A DNA stretch of 64,000 nt from the NCBI GenBank assembly GCA_021904315.1, contig CM038919.1, positions 4,774,001 to 4,838,000 on the forward strand, in the 5' to 3' direction. Position numbers and translations under genes: made by a program. The notes below the pieces were generated by a model, which worked only from the letters and a program-made list of their open reading frames with translations, did not search any database and was not told where the DNA came from. Shown piece by piece: positions 49,588 through 61,614 of this stretch (position 1 is its first letter; the number at the start of each line of letters is the position of its first letter). This stretch comes from Sphagnum magellanicum (Eukaryota; Streptophyta; Sphagnopsida; Sphagnales; Sphagnaceae).

Positions 49588-50052
49588 CAGTATTGGCTGG
49601 TTATTGAATTTTGACTCAATTATCAAGCTGGTTATTAGTAACCTGCCAGTTGATGCTTTATGTTCTGATAACTAGTTAAATTGATAACCGTTTGGTATTA
49701 AAATTTCGAATTCTAATGGCCTATATGGATGAACTGATTACCATCTAGGTAGGTTATCAATCTTTAGATACTAATACAAAAAAATTAAAAATAGAAAGAA
49801 ACAACATTTTATTTTTATTTTTTAAAAAAAGCGTATAATTGCTGTATAATTGACATGTTAACCCATAGTTATGAATCAGCTATTTATAACCTACCCTTAT
49901 GTGTAACTGACAGTTATTACTAAAAAATTCACATAACCTATCCAGTACCCAATTTTTTCTGATATTGATAACCTGTGTGGTTCCAAAATTTTAAAAATAA
50001 AATAAAAATCCTACATGATGGTTATTAAAAAATCAATAACTGGCCAACACTA
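49588..50052 (+). mobile_element. hAT-type MITE family M1, copy 2
   Basis: This 465-bp element starts CAGTATTGGCTGGTTAT and ends ATAACTGGCCAACACTA, 17-bp imperfect terminal inverted repeats. Flanks are GATCATAC (49,580-49,587) and GTTCATAC (50,053-50,060), an 8-bp duplication with one change. Internal matches to copy 1 include GTTAAATTGATAACC, AGGTAGGTTATCAAT and ACCTGTGTGGT. It appears to sit against a fragment of TIR family M2 at 50,053-50,116. Confidence 0.82.
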
Positions 50053-50116
50053 GTTCATACACAACTGAGTCATAAGGGGTTTCCTACAGATGGTGCACTG
50101 GTGGCTGCTGTGTCAC
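50053..50116 (+). mobile_element. TIR family M2, right-end fragment
   Basis: The words CAACTGAGTCATAA and GATGGTGCACTGGTGGCTGCTG match the last 70 bp of the 12.2 kb element (AACTGAGTTATAA, GATGGTGTGCTGGTGGCTG). The left portion is absent or displaced by the adjoining M1 element. Confidence 0.5.
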
Positions 50117-53100
50117 ATAATCCCATTGGTGGTAGTTGTGATATAGAACCACCTACATTTGCCCATAATAACATCAATTATTAGTTATATATTCCAACTA
50201 AATTTCAGAGAGCAAAGGTGGGAGCTGAGTGCAGTTGGAACTCTTGTGAAAGCACCATCTGACAGGCTGACCTGGCATAAAAGAGCTGCCAAAATGGCTT
50301 TTACACTCCAGCCACAGTGACAAGTGGACAACCATACCACAAATTGGTGTTCACATTGAGGCAAGGAAAAGGGTAATTATCTTCAATCTAGGTTAGGGTA
50401 GTGAGTTCATGTAGATACTTTACATACCCTGATCCTCAGATATCTATTACTCCATATTTGCCATTTAAATTCAAAATAGGCAAATCAGAGTTTACATTTC
50501 CAGTTGAATTTCAAGAGCTTTTTGGGGTTGTTTTATGTGCATGGATAGTTAGTAGATATGTATTATTATTTTTTACAAATCAAGGGTTTTTTTTGCATCT
50601 TTTTTGGTATAAAAGATAATTATAGTAAAACTGCACATTATCAAAATTCTTCATTCTCATATTGAACATGTCTTGTCTCTTGGGAGGGAGGACTGGACAA
50701 GGTGGGAATTGATGGCGAATGATTTGGCAAATTCTTATAAAATTGTACTAGTGTTTCTGATTTTGAAAAAAATCAAATCCAAAGTTTGAATATACATTTC
50801 TTCTTTCTTGCTAGTGGATATTGGAGATTTTATAGCATGTAAAAGATAGATATGGGGATATCAAGGACTCAAGATCATGGCAAGTGGAACATGAAATGTC
50901 AACTAGCCTACACTTTAAATTTGGCAACTAGGTAGAGACTGCAGTGCCAAGAACTCTGTGGGAGTTTAAGGCTTCCCACCAATTGGAAGATGCAGGTGGT
51001 GTGCTTTCCAATCATGAGCTGAGTCTCCTTAGATTTTAGTCTTGATGATATAGTTCAATCAAAGTAATCAACCCAATCAACTGATCTAGGAAACTCCATT
51101 AAAAAAATGGTGTCAATACATCTGTGTGGAAGGGTGCGAGAAATTGGCCAACTAGAATACATGAGAAGGCATGAATGAAAAACTGAAATTTTTGTTGTGG
51201 CAAAAAACTATTAGGAGCTTTTCCTCCAAACCAAATATATCAAACCAAGTCCAGAAAAATGGTGTGCAAGGATATGATCCTTATGAAAGATCAACTCATA
51301 CAATGACTAATTCCTTTCTGCAATGCATTCCATCCATTTGTGCCAGACAAAAAAATTTTAAAAATCTCATACTGTAATATGTACACAGCTTTCTAATCAC
51401 CATTTGAGAAGATTGGGAAAGTGGTTGAAGTCCACTCTAAACAAGGACAATATGTGCTGTTAGCTTGAGATTTTAGGAAGAACCACTTTCAAAGGGGCAT
51501 TTATTTGTGCACAATAGCGCATTTTCTAGTCGGAGCAGATGAGCAGACTCTGTGTGTGTGACACAGGGGACAGACAGAAACTCATTGTTTGCCCAATGCC
51601 AACTTCCAAGGGTTTCTCTCTGTGGGGAATATGCTTCTGTTCCCTCTTGTCCAACATCTAGGTATTATATAGCCACTATTGACTATCTATTTTGAATTAT
51701 ATTTTTACTGCCCTGTGGTCACAATGAATCTATTAACTCTACTAGTAGTTAAGTTCTTGTGATTTGACCCCAAAACTGTTCCAGGCATTTAGCTATAAAT
51801 GGGCCTGTTAGGGTAATTGGCAGGTACATGGCATCCCCCACCCACACATTATAAGAGCATGTTTTGAATGTAAAACTGTAAACACTTGCAAATTTGGTTT
51901 CAAAAATGATTTTAGGATATATTTTGCAAATGATATGATGATTGGTAAAAGTCATTTCACAGTTTAAATCTTGTTTTGGATTGACTAGATTGATTAATCC
52001 ATTCGTATGGCATAATCTCTCTCTACTATTGATTGATCAAATTGTTTGATTGATCCACTTGCTTTGCTATTAATGGTCTCCCATAATTTTAGAGTCCCAC
52101 TTTCAAATTTATAGATGGGACTTGAAATATGTAAATTAAGTATTAGTGGATGTGAAAAATATTGATGCAGGCCTAGATACCCAATGTAGGTGATGATGAT
52201 CTTAAGGGGCATTGAACCCAAGTACTTCAAACTAGTCATGGACACCAGGATACCAGTTTCACTACCCACAAATTCAGAATGGGTTGTTCTCGGTGTTTTC
52301 TCCAGAGGGAAAACTAATTATTGGATTAATCCACAACTATTCCAAGGTTGCACCCAAGTCAACTATATTTCAGCCTCTGTCTCCTCACCAACCCCAACTC
52401 TGCCAATTTCAGTGCTCAAGAATGCAATAAAATTACAGCCATGAAGACCTGACTAAAATTCTCAGATGGCATCTTAAGCCCTGGGCAGCTTGAGCTGCAA
52501 ACTTCCCCAACTACTCAGCTCAGAAAACGTACAGGTACCAACTTAAGTGAAGGCACTTGCACCAAGCATGTGTATGTTTGTGTGTGCACGGTTCTGTTTA
52601 CTCTTTTTTTGGGCACAAATAGACCTCTTTCAGTGTTTTGGGTAGGCTTACCTGGCAGCCAAGTCACATTTTTTTCCCCTGGGCCTGCAGCCAAAGTTGG
52701 CTGCCACAACCTTTAGGGTTTAAGGGGGCAACTCTTAGGAGCATAGATACATTACATATAATGTTCTTGATCTCTTTACAAGGTGTTAGTTTGTGTCAGA
52801 TTCTTTTCATCTACTTCTTTAATGCTAGGTTATGCCCTTGGATCAGACCATCCCCGAAACCCGTTGCCCACCCTCCACTGGAGGGATGTCCAGTGAGGAG
52901 GGCCTTACCTTACACTTCAAGTTTGTCCATCCAGGTTGCATGGCAAACTTTCACCACTGTCAGCACCTGGGCAGCTGAAATGAGCCTCAATTGTCTCTTC
53001 TTAGGTCAGCCCATTTTCAACTTGTTGCCTCTGCCCATTGAAGAAACAATCAGGCTTGGTTATTTTGTTCTTTTGGAAACAAATGGAAGTAGAGATTTAC

Positions 53101-54540
53101 ATGGCGTCAGCCTCGTTTATTGTCAGGACGGCAAAGACAATCAGGCTTGTTTTAGAGTTGACTGTAGTAACTCCTGGGCCGGCTCCACTCTTACCATCAT
53201 TCTGTTCCAGCTACCCTCTGGCTGGCCTTTCTCTTAAGCATGAACTTCAATGATCTGACAAAAGAGAATTAGAAATTTTTTTCAGTCTACAACGATGCTT
53301 TGATTTTGAACTTGTGGTTCCTGGAGCAAAATATGTAAGAGCCAGCAGGCAGGTGAACTCACTAGGCCAGTGGCCACTCATAAAACCAACAAACAGGGAT
53401 TAATGAAACTTAAAACAAACAAGTGAGCAAGTGTGAGATATTACCTCCTCATGTGTCACTCATAAAGGAGGCAATTGTTGTCTCTGCCCATCAGGGAGAG
53501 ACTACAGAATGGTGCAGAGCTTGTTTGGTCCTACGAATTTTGAGGAATGTTCAACAGGTGTCACTTGTACTGTGAACTGTCCCTGAATTTTTTGTGAACT
53601 TCATGGAACTATTGCTGGTTGAACTAGTGTTTTTTCTTCAGTTTGTTGATGTAGCATCATTGTTGATCATGCCAAACAAGCTGTCGCATCAATTAATTGG
53701 TTAAAACTTGAGAAAATGTAGAAAACTGACCCAAAAATTAACCAAAAACTAGAAACTTGTGTGATAAAATATGGACACATTTTCCCACAAAAAAAATTTC
53801 TCAAAAGAATTGGCAATGTTTCTCAAAAAACAGGAAATTTGTGACAAATTTTTCATTTCACCTTTAGATGTCCAAATTTTGCAAAGTTTCACCAGGAGAA
53901 AGAAGAGTGATTTAAACTTGCTATATTGGGCAGAGCCATTACACGATGAGTGGTTGTTGGCTAATATGAAGCACCATACAGTTATGTAAAGAACAAGTAT
54001 AATAAGCAAGCGATGTATGCAAATCAATATTTGTACAGTACAAGTAATGATGAGAAAATATTTGAGAAGCTATGGCCACGAGGCTAGAGGGTCACCTGAG
54101 TATCCATGTAAGTATAAATGCAATACAAATCTTCTCCTTGAAATGTTTATTATGTGGGGCGGGGGGGGGCGGGGTGGGGGGGAGATGGGGAGCTATAGCC
54201 GCACCCCCCACATCAATTGGGTTTGCAGGATCACTACCTACTTTAGTTAGAAAACAATAAAATTTGTAGCTTCTTTTTATATATCCACCAGACATCAAAA
54301 CCCAGACTCTTTTGTTGCTTTAGGTGGCACCGGCTTCCTTTTTTAAATAGTTTTTGGAGGTGCTGGAAGAAACTAGAATACAGACAAAAATTCATTTTCT
54401 TCTGCCTACTAGGTAAGTTACACGCAGTGAGACGTGCACGAATTGCTCTGTCTATAAGATCTATGTACAAGTAACCCCCCTCCCCCCTTCACCCCCTCTC
54501 CTTGATGGCTGAAATCAACGAAATTAATAGACAATTTCCC
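50117..54540. other. Non-genic interval before the RSL gene
   Basis: I recognise no protein. A 200-codon frame at 52,638-53,237 begins at TTG rather than ATG and has no family features. G-rich tracts lie at 54,158-54,190. The stretch is less AT-rich than 24-45 kb and may hold distal regulatory sequence for the RSL gene. Confidence 0.45.
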
Positions 54541-54550
54541 ATTCTGGAAT

Positions 54551-54568
54551 ACACACACACACACACAC
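54551..54568. repeat. (AC)n microsatellite
   Basis: Nine AC dinucleotides lie about 0.7 kb upstream of the RSL ATG. Confidence 0.9.
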
Positions 54569-55018
54569 AAACAGAGGTCTTATAAGACACGAATTTCCTC
54601 TATGTATTTGTGTGTGTGTGCACCATGTAATTGTATGTTGGTGCTGCGAGCTACATAGTACACTTGTTGTTTTTTACTGTTGGTGTTTCTAAAATTGGCT
54701 GTCAATAGATGGTTACGGATGCAGCTGTTTCTAAGTTTACCTGACCCTAGGTAACAAATATAAGTGTTTGTGAATATTATGTCGGTGATGTCATGTGTTG
54801 TAGAAACTTTTGTTGTTGTTGTGGTGTTGTTGTTTTGACGATCACTATGATCACTAGGGTTGTGATCTTCGCTTCCGAGAGATCTTAGAGTTTAGTCTTG
54901 ATGATGGATTCTAGCAGTTCTAAGTATAATTGAAGCCATTTGATAAATAAATGGTTGTGGACTAACTAATATTGATCGTTTGATTGATTGTTGAGAGCTT
55001 GTTGGGTATTTTTTTTTA

Positions 55019-55110
55019 GGTCTACTTTATCATGCTTATTGATAGTCGAGACCTTGTTGAGTTTTTTTTGTTGAGTTTTTTTTTCCCTTCTCGTCTACTT
55101 TATCATGCTT
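55019..55110 (+). repeat. Short direct duplication upstream of the RSL gene
   Basis: The word GTCTACTTTATCATGCTT occurs twice, near 55,020 and 55,093. The copies are separated by a T-rich stretch that itself repeats TTGTTGAGTTTTTTTT. The second copy contains the ATG of the upstream ORF. Confidence 0.7.
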
Positions 55111-55224
55111 TTGTGGTGGTTCCGATCATGGTCTTTTGAGTGCTACGCTTATGCTCTGACTCGACCAGTGTCTGTCTGCCTTGAGGCGTACTGCCAACTC
55201 TCTGCTTTGTGTTGGGAATTGTGA
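55105..55224 (+). promoter_or_regulatory. Upstream ORF of 39 codons in the presumed RSL leader
   Basis: An ATG at 55,105 opens a 39-codon frame rich in Trp, Cys and Leu (MLLWWFRSW... ending CWEL). It stops at 55,222-55,224, 32 nt before the main ATG and in a different frame. If transcription starts upstream, it should reduce translation of the main frame. Whether it lies in the mRNA is not shown. Confidence 0.4.
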
Positions 55225-55256
55225 TCTACTGTCCGGGTGTAAGTGCACGGGTCACG

Positions 55257-58200
55257 ATGGCAGGCTACAACTCGAGCATTGACTCAGGATCCGCGTCGGC
55301 GGAAGAGACGTCATCTTCTGAGATTCATCTAGTTACCTGCAATATAGCAGATGTATCCATGTGGGATAGCTGGAGTACCCGCGCCGCATCAGATGCTGGT
55401 CATCATGATGAGCTTGCCACTGCAAACTCCAGTAGCTCTACTGCGGAGGAGCAGCTCGGAGATTGTAGTAGTCCACGCGGCCTTAGTTTCCAGTGCCAAC
55501 CCGATAATAATATGCTTTCTGGCTGGCTCTCCAGCTTCAACTCCATGTCGCAAACAACAGGTTTAGATAGCCTGCAGCTGTGCGAACAAGCGCGTCCTGA
55601 TCATCTTAGTGTACCTGATCCGCCTACAGCTGCTGCAGGTCCACTGATAAGATCTGAATATTATGGGCAGCTGCAGCAGCCAGGGTCAGCTGCCCTCATG
55701 TGCTGCAATTCCTCGCTGATAGATTATGATGATCCGGCGGCCGACCAATCCAGCGACGACGCCGTACAAGCCTTCGAACTTGCTGATTTGTACATAAGAA
55801 CAGCTGCAGGTGGTTTGAAGAATGTCCTGCATGCGGATCAATCTCCAGCTTACTATAGTTCTGTATCGGCGCCCAACTGTGTTCTCTCATGTGATGATCA
55901 GGAATTGTCGTCCGAGTCCTACAGCACGAGCTTCTGCCGCGAGGAGACTTTTGCTTACGGCACTGCTCAAACGGCCTTGCAATTGCTGCAATCACTAGAC
56001 TCGGATCAGTCACCTTCATCACCTGATCCGCCAATCTACAACAACACACCAACCCAGCTGCCTTTCGTCGGGGGTTGGGACGGATCAAATTACGTTGTCC
56101 CGGTTTCGACATGGGTGTCAAACTGTCCCCAGGCTTCATCGCAAGTTCTTGCCGGCGGTGGCACCAATTTGCGGCAGCTGATGCATGCGGATCACTACTC
56201 ATGTGTGAACCAGTTCAGCGCCGCCGAGCTGCTGCAGGCCGCCGAAAGAGATCAGCATTTTCCGGCGAGCTTCACTGCATCCGGAGATCCAGGCTATTAC
56301 GCAACCTATAATCACTCGTCGAAGGCCATGATTCGTAGCAGCGAGCATCCAAAGGCAGCAGGCACGATCGATCGACAGAATTTCGACACGCTTATGAACA
56401 GAAGCAGCGTGGTCACTTGGCCAAACTACTGCACAAACGCGGAGATTTTCTCGGAGATGCTCGGGAATAATTTTAGTGCGCCAATTGCTGCTGCTGGAAT
56501 GTGGGCCCCAGCTTGCTCAGCCGCTCAGGCAGGTTCTAGTAATAATTCGAGTCGCTCCATGAAGCTATTGCCCGCCGCGGCCCTGAACAACGAAGTAGCT
56601 GAACCAGCTGCTGAGACAGCTGCAGACGATGATGATCTTCACTCTACTCGAGAAGACCGGGTGCCCAGTGTGAGTACTAATCCAGTGTCTAGTACCATTC
56701 CCACTAGCTGCAGTACTGCAGGAGTCGTTGAGCTTGCAGAGCTGCAGCATCTAAATAAGGATCGCCCCGGCGGCAAGCACCGCCTAGAGCTCGTGGGTAT
56801 TGATTCTGCATGTGAGGATGAAACTAGCCCACCTCGACTCAAACGGAAGGGAAATGTACGTGTGTGCTTCTTCCAATCGGTGTTCTGAATGCTCAGCATC
56901 TAAGCTATGTGCACACTATGTTTCCATGGTATTCTCATTACTAGATGTAATGCTTCCTGAATGCATGCATATTGTCGCTGGATTTGTGGCATGCCTGGAG
57001 ATCTATGTGAACTATATCTTCCATCCAATGCCTAGTCTTCTGTGCTCCAGATCACAGATGATGACTTTGGAAGGATCCCAATCATGTGCCATCCTGATCG
57101 AACCAAGCTCGCAGCACACTAGTAGAGAGCTCTTGAGAGCCAAAAGCAATGACCCTGCAAATGTCTGGTGTTGTGCTGCGCTAGCTTGCATTCATCAATA
57201 GTTAGATCTTCTTCACCTTATGTTTGTGTTGTGGATTTGGCAGGAACCAAAGATTCCTCCAACATGGCAACGAATCCAGAACCTTAAATACGGGGTCACT
57301 CCAGATCCCAAGCCCAAGACTTTTGAGTCTAATACCACCACCAGCAGCTGCAGCAGCTTGCAATTAGAGGTGATGGATATGATTGCTGTTGGTCCTGCAC
57401 TGAATACCAATGGCAAACCACGAGCACGGCGAGGATCAGCTACTGATCCCCAGAGCATCTATGCAAGGGTAATAAATCACAAATCAAGTGTAACTCCTAA
57501 ATGTCATTCAATTCACCCTTTTGAAAATTCCTCTCCATGTAAACCCTCTCAATGTTGACCAACCTTTCAAGAAGATGTAATTTGAGCTGATCTCTTGTAC
57601 CCACAATCCTCCCACAATTTTTCCTGCTGTTTCTTGTAGTCAATAATTTGGCCCAGCTCAAAATTTCTTGTCATCTAGATCTCACTTACAGCTCTCAACT
57701 TTCAGTTTCATTTGTTGAAGTGGGCACTTTAGACTACTCCAGATCAAGTGCATACCAGTTGCTTCTGTTGGTGGCCTCATTGGACCCTGAAAGCTCCACA
57801 AAATTGATCAGGAATTGAAATATTTCAGACCTAGGAATCCAACTCTGTCTAAATTTCAATCATTGGGTAATCAACCCAGGGTGATCAATGGTAGTCAATG
57901 GTAGTTAGGCAAGAGCAAATTCAAGTAACAGAATTGAAATACAAAGACATGGAACCTGCATTCAAAGACAAAGACCCATAATGAAATCATGTGGGATCTG
58001 CTTGGAAAATTTCACCTGAGACTAGTGAGGTCTAATACCTGGAATGGTTGAGCCACAAACTCCAGAGACTCAAGCTTGCCATGTAAAATTCAGACCATTC
58101 ATGAACCTGGGTCTCTCTCAATAGACAACACTTGATAGTAAAAATAATTCAAGTTTGACATTAACATCTATGATATAATATGCAGCATAGGAGAAACAAG

Positions 58201-59005
58201 ATAAATGAGCGACTCAAGACATTACAACACTTGGTGCCAAACGGGGCTAAGGTACAGGCTAAACTTCTGTCCTCTTGAAATGTGTCATGTCAACCAGAAC
58301 AAAATCCTCCAACCACCCTTGCAAAACTTCTGTAAGTTTATGTAAACTTTAGAATATACTTGATATGACCAGCTAGTTGCTAGAAATCAGATAGAAATCT
58401 CACATGGCCGTTGGTAAACTCTTCACTAACCACCAAAAAAATCCAATGATGTGTCGCTGCTCAAGGCAGAGAACCTTGATAATACTAGTAGACTACTTTC
58501 ATGTTGTAATAGATGAATCATTGTGTGGACTTCAATTTCACAGGTCGATATAGTGACAATGCTGGAGGAAGCAATAGATTATGTCAAGTATTTGCAGAAT
58601 CAAGTGAAGGTGTGTACCTATCTAAGACATTTAACAACCACAGTACATTAGAACCTCTGGTTTGCAAATTACAAAGTATGTTTGTATATTATATTGATCC
58701 TCAAAGAGCATTAAACTGCAGTTTTTTCTTTGCATTTCTCTTCATTTTTCTTGGAGATGGAATGTGGCATCATAATAGTCCTGAACATGGCAAGCTTAAT
58801 GGGCAAGAAAAGGAATTCACATGTTCATGTATGCATAGCTTTGTTTGTAATTTATAAAGCTTCAGTGGCGATCATACAAGGGAGTTAAGCTGATCATACC
58901 TAAGGTCTGCTGATTACATTGCTGTTGTTGCAGTTGTTGAAAATGGAGCAATGGATGTCTGGCACACCAACAATCTACAATGGAGTGGACATCTCTGCCA
59001 TTTAG
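55257..59005 (+). CDS. bHLH transcription factor, RSL (ROOT HAIR DEFECTIVE SIX-LIKE) type, subfamily VIIIc, five exons
   Basis: Exons 55257-56855, 57244-57468, 58186-58251, 58544-58609 and 58934-59005 join in frame, all with phase-0 GT-AG introns, to 675 residues. Exon 1 (533 aa) is Ser/Asp/Gln-rich and low-complexity; it ends in a basic PRLKRKGN patch. Exon 2 carries the RSL hallmark GKPRARRGSATDPQSIYAR (residues 590-608). Exons 3 and 4 encode the rest of the basic-helix-loop-helix (INERLKTLQHLVPNGAKVD, TMLEEAIDYVKYLQNQVK). Exon 5 gives a short tail with YNGVDI, like the class II RSL4 ending YNGMDIGL. RSL factors drive root hair and rhizoid tip growth as dimers in the nucleus. As I recall angiosperm RSLs are about 220-360 residues, so this N-terminus is unusually long. 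The basic region reads HRRNKINER where most relatives have KRRERINER. The ATG at 55,257 is the first in its frame. Class assignment (I, II or III) is uncertain. Confidence 0.93.
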
Positions 59006-59789
59006 ATTCATATACTGGACGTGAATGGTCCATTTGAAGGGATTTCTTCCATCCATGCCGAGCAATGCAGTCGAATTTCTGTGGCCTGCAGACAGATACT
59101 GCAAATCCTTGGACCAAATTCCCTGGGACTATTCTATTACACAGAAGAGAAAGTTAGACATAAGATAATCATGCAGGTATAACTAAGAAATACAGAAAAG
59201 ATAGATAGGTTTGATCAACCACTTCCCTGAAACAAAGCTTGAAATGTTGTTAAGCTTGGAAGGATCATGAAATGATGATCAAGCTCTGCTTAGGAAGAAA
59301 AACTAAACCAGTGGGGAAAAAATTGTTAGTGCTCAGCTCCAGTACAAGTTTCCCAACATGATCTGCACAGTATTGATAGCTTCAGCTAAACCAGACTTCA
59401 TTGTGCAACAAGCCAATCAGGTCATAAACAATATCTCATGTAACTGTCGGAGTGTACATGAGAGGCTGAAGGCATCAAAACTGAAATTAAGCAGCTCTCA
59501 ATATTACAGTATAGATTGAAAGAATTATTCATTTTGAAACTCGGCTAGCTGGATACAATTTTCTTGTCAGACTCTGGGTGCATTATAAAGTTTAGAGTTG
59601 CAAACTGTCTCAAAATCAGTAGAGGATTGCCAGAGTCCACACAAGTTTATGCTGCAAAAGAGACTTTATTCTATCACTGAAAACCAATATCTCTAAGATC
59701 GTAGAGAAAACCCCACAATAGCACATTGAAGGTAACCATTATGCCACTTCCAACCAAATCATACCACAGCAAACATGACAGGAAAGAGT

Positions 59790-60045
59790 CTGCTTATGAC
59801 CTTGTCAGTCTCACAAAGTATCAGAATATATATAACCTTCACTACAAATGGTAGCAACTAGATACTATTACTCCCCGCAGACTTCATCAGCTCCTGATGC
59901 TGGGTGGAAAATAATATTCTCCTCAAAATTTTGAGCAAAGAATTCAACAAAAATATGTGCCCAGAGCTTCAGTTTCGGAAGCAAGGGCAAGACTCAGTCA
60001 TGACATTGACCAGCATTGAAAACCGGGACATCTCCAGCCCAATGA
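59790..60045 (+). repeat. Interspersed repeat family R1, copy 3 (between RSL and LCAT4-like genes)
   Basis: This shorter, more diverged copy has CTCACAAAGTATCAGAATAT, CTTCATCAGCTCCTGATGCTGGGTG-like sequence, GAAGCAAGGGCAAGACT and a CATGACATTG-AGCA block. These occur in the same order as in copies 1 and 2, about 40 kb away. Confidence 0.5.
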
Positions 60046-61614
60046 TCAGGGAAGGTGGAGTTGGTCATGCCTACAAATACAGTTGTACAGTATTGGGAAG
60101 TCCTATATTGTGAGAAGGTTTCCACTTTGCTTGGGTTGTTTATTCAGAATTCAGATATCTGTTACTGGGCATTCAGAAGAATACAAAAATCAGTGCTTGC
60201 TCTAGACTGCTCATCAGGAAATTCACGTTCAAAAACATTAGTTTATTCTCATGTAGAACCAACATGAGAGACAGAATGATTGACCAAAAGCAACTGAGGA
60301 GTTCACTTCAAACACTGCATGAACTTCAAGACTTTGAAGGCAAAAATGTTGGACATGTACCTGCATTGAATTTGCTTTGAGCACTTGTGTTGATTTGCAC
60401 CTCCTTGGAAAACAATCCTTTTGAGCACAGCTCAGCAGATTGACTGTCTCGCACTCAAGCTATAAGCCATGAAGTCCTGAGGAGTTAGAAATTTTTTCTT
60501 GGAATGATGATACCAATTCCTATACAGAGTGACCCTATGCAAGAGCCAAGAAGTTCCAACATCAAACAATTTGGCAATCTTTGACTCATTCCTCCTGCAA
60601 ATAGAATGATTTCTGTTGCATAGTACACTGGACCAAAATCTTAGGGATTGAAAACAAATTCACCATAGAAAGAAACATTATAAGGAAATGTTCACTGCAC
60701 TCTGAGAACAACATTCTATGACCATCCACTCACTCAAGGCTTTTGTTCACTAACTACCACAAAAGAAAACAGAGCTAAGATGTCTGTTAGACATTCACCT
60801 GAAGCTTCCACAGATATGAATTGTGCCTGTCACCTGCAGATCCCAAATTTGATGTACTGGATGCACAAGCTTGGAACAACTCCTCTGGACTCCATATGAC
60901 CACACTCTTGTCCAAAGCTCTCACTATCTGAAGGAACCAACTTTAGAATTTCACGACTTCAAAGATTACTTTGGCAAAATACAAAGAAGCCACTGCATCA
61001 ATCACATTCAAATCCAGGCCTGGTGGCTGTTGAATACAATTGCCTTTTATTCCAACAATGTGTACAGAAAAGTCAAAGCAGCAAAAGCTTAGTGTCTAAT
61101 TTACATGGCAGGGCCAATCCTCCACTGTTGCCTGGAGGTTTGTCATTGAGGTGGTAATCAAGGATTTTCTATATACAGATGCAACTAGCTTGTGGTTGGC
61201 AGGCCCTATTCAAGTCATTGTCTGCCCACTGAAATAAATCATGGTCACAAAAGCACGTTCTTTATATGTCTTGACATACAAAGAAACAATCCTTCAGACT
61301 ATACTGTGACCAATTTGCTTACTCTTTTATGTATATACAAAGCAACTGGGGACCAACCTTCACAGCCAATAGCACCTGAAGGATAGTAATTGCCAAAACC
61401 TATCTAATCTTTCAGCTAGATAAATCGAGAATGCTTGATATGTGGAGTTGTTGTCAATATATTGAGAAGTCACATGCACCCGCTTCCACCAGCACTACCC
61501 AGGCATGATTTGATGAGCAAGTTTCCAAATGGATAAAGGAACTGTTTAGAGCAAATGTAGAAATAAAGCCAAGCACATCCCTCCAGGACCTGCAACCTCC
61601 TGCCCAGATTCCAG
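60046..61614. other. Non-genic interval between convergent genes
   Basis: This stretch separates the 3' end of the RSL gene from the stop of the LCAT4-like gene, apart from the R1 repeat copy to its left. I see no coding features. It should contain the 3' untranslated end of the LCAT4-like gene. Confidence 0.5.

Noticed and set aside
52638-53237. 200-codon plus-strand frame
   Set aside because: It begins at TTG with the first ATG about 40 codons in, and its composition and content match no family. It could still be an unrecognised exon.
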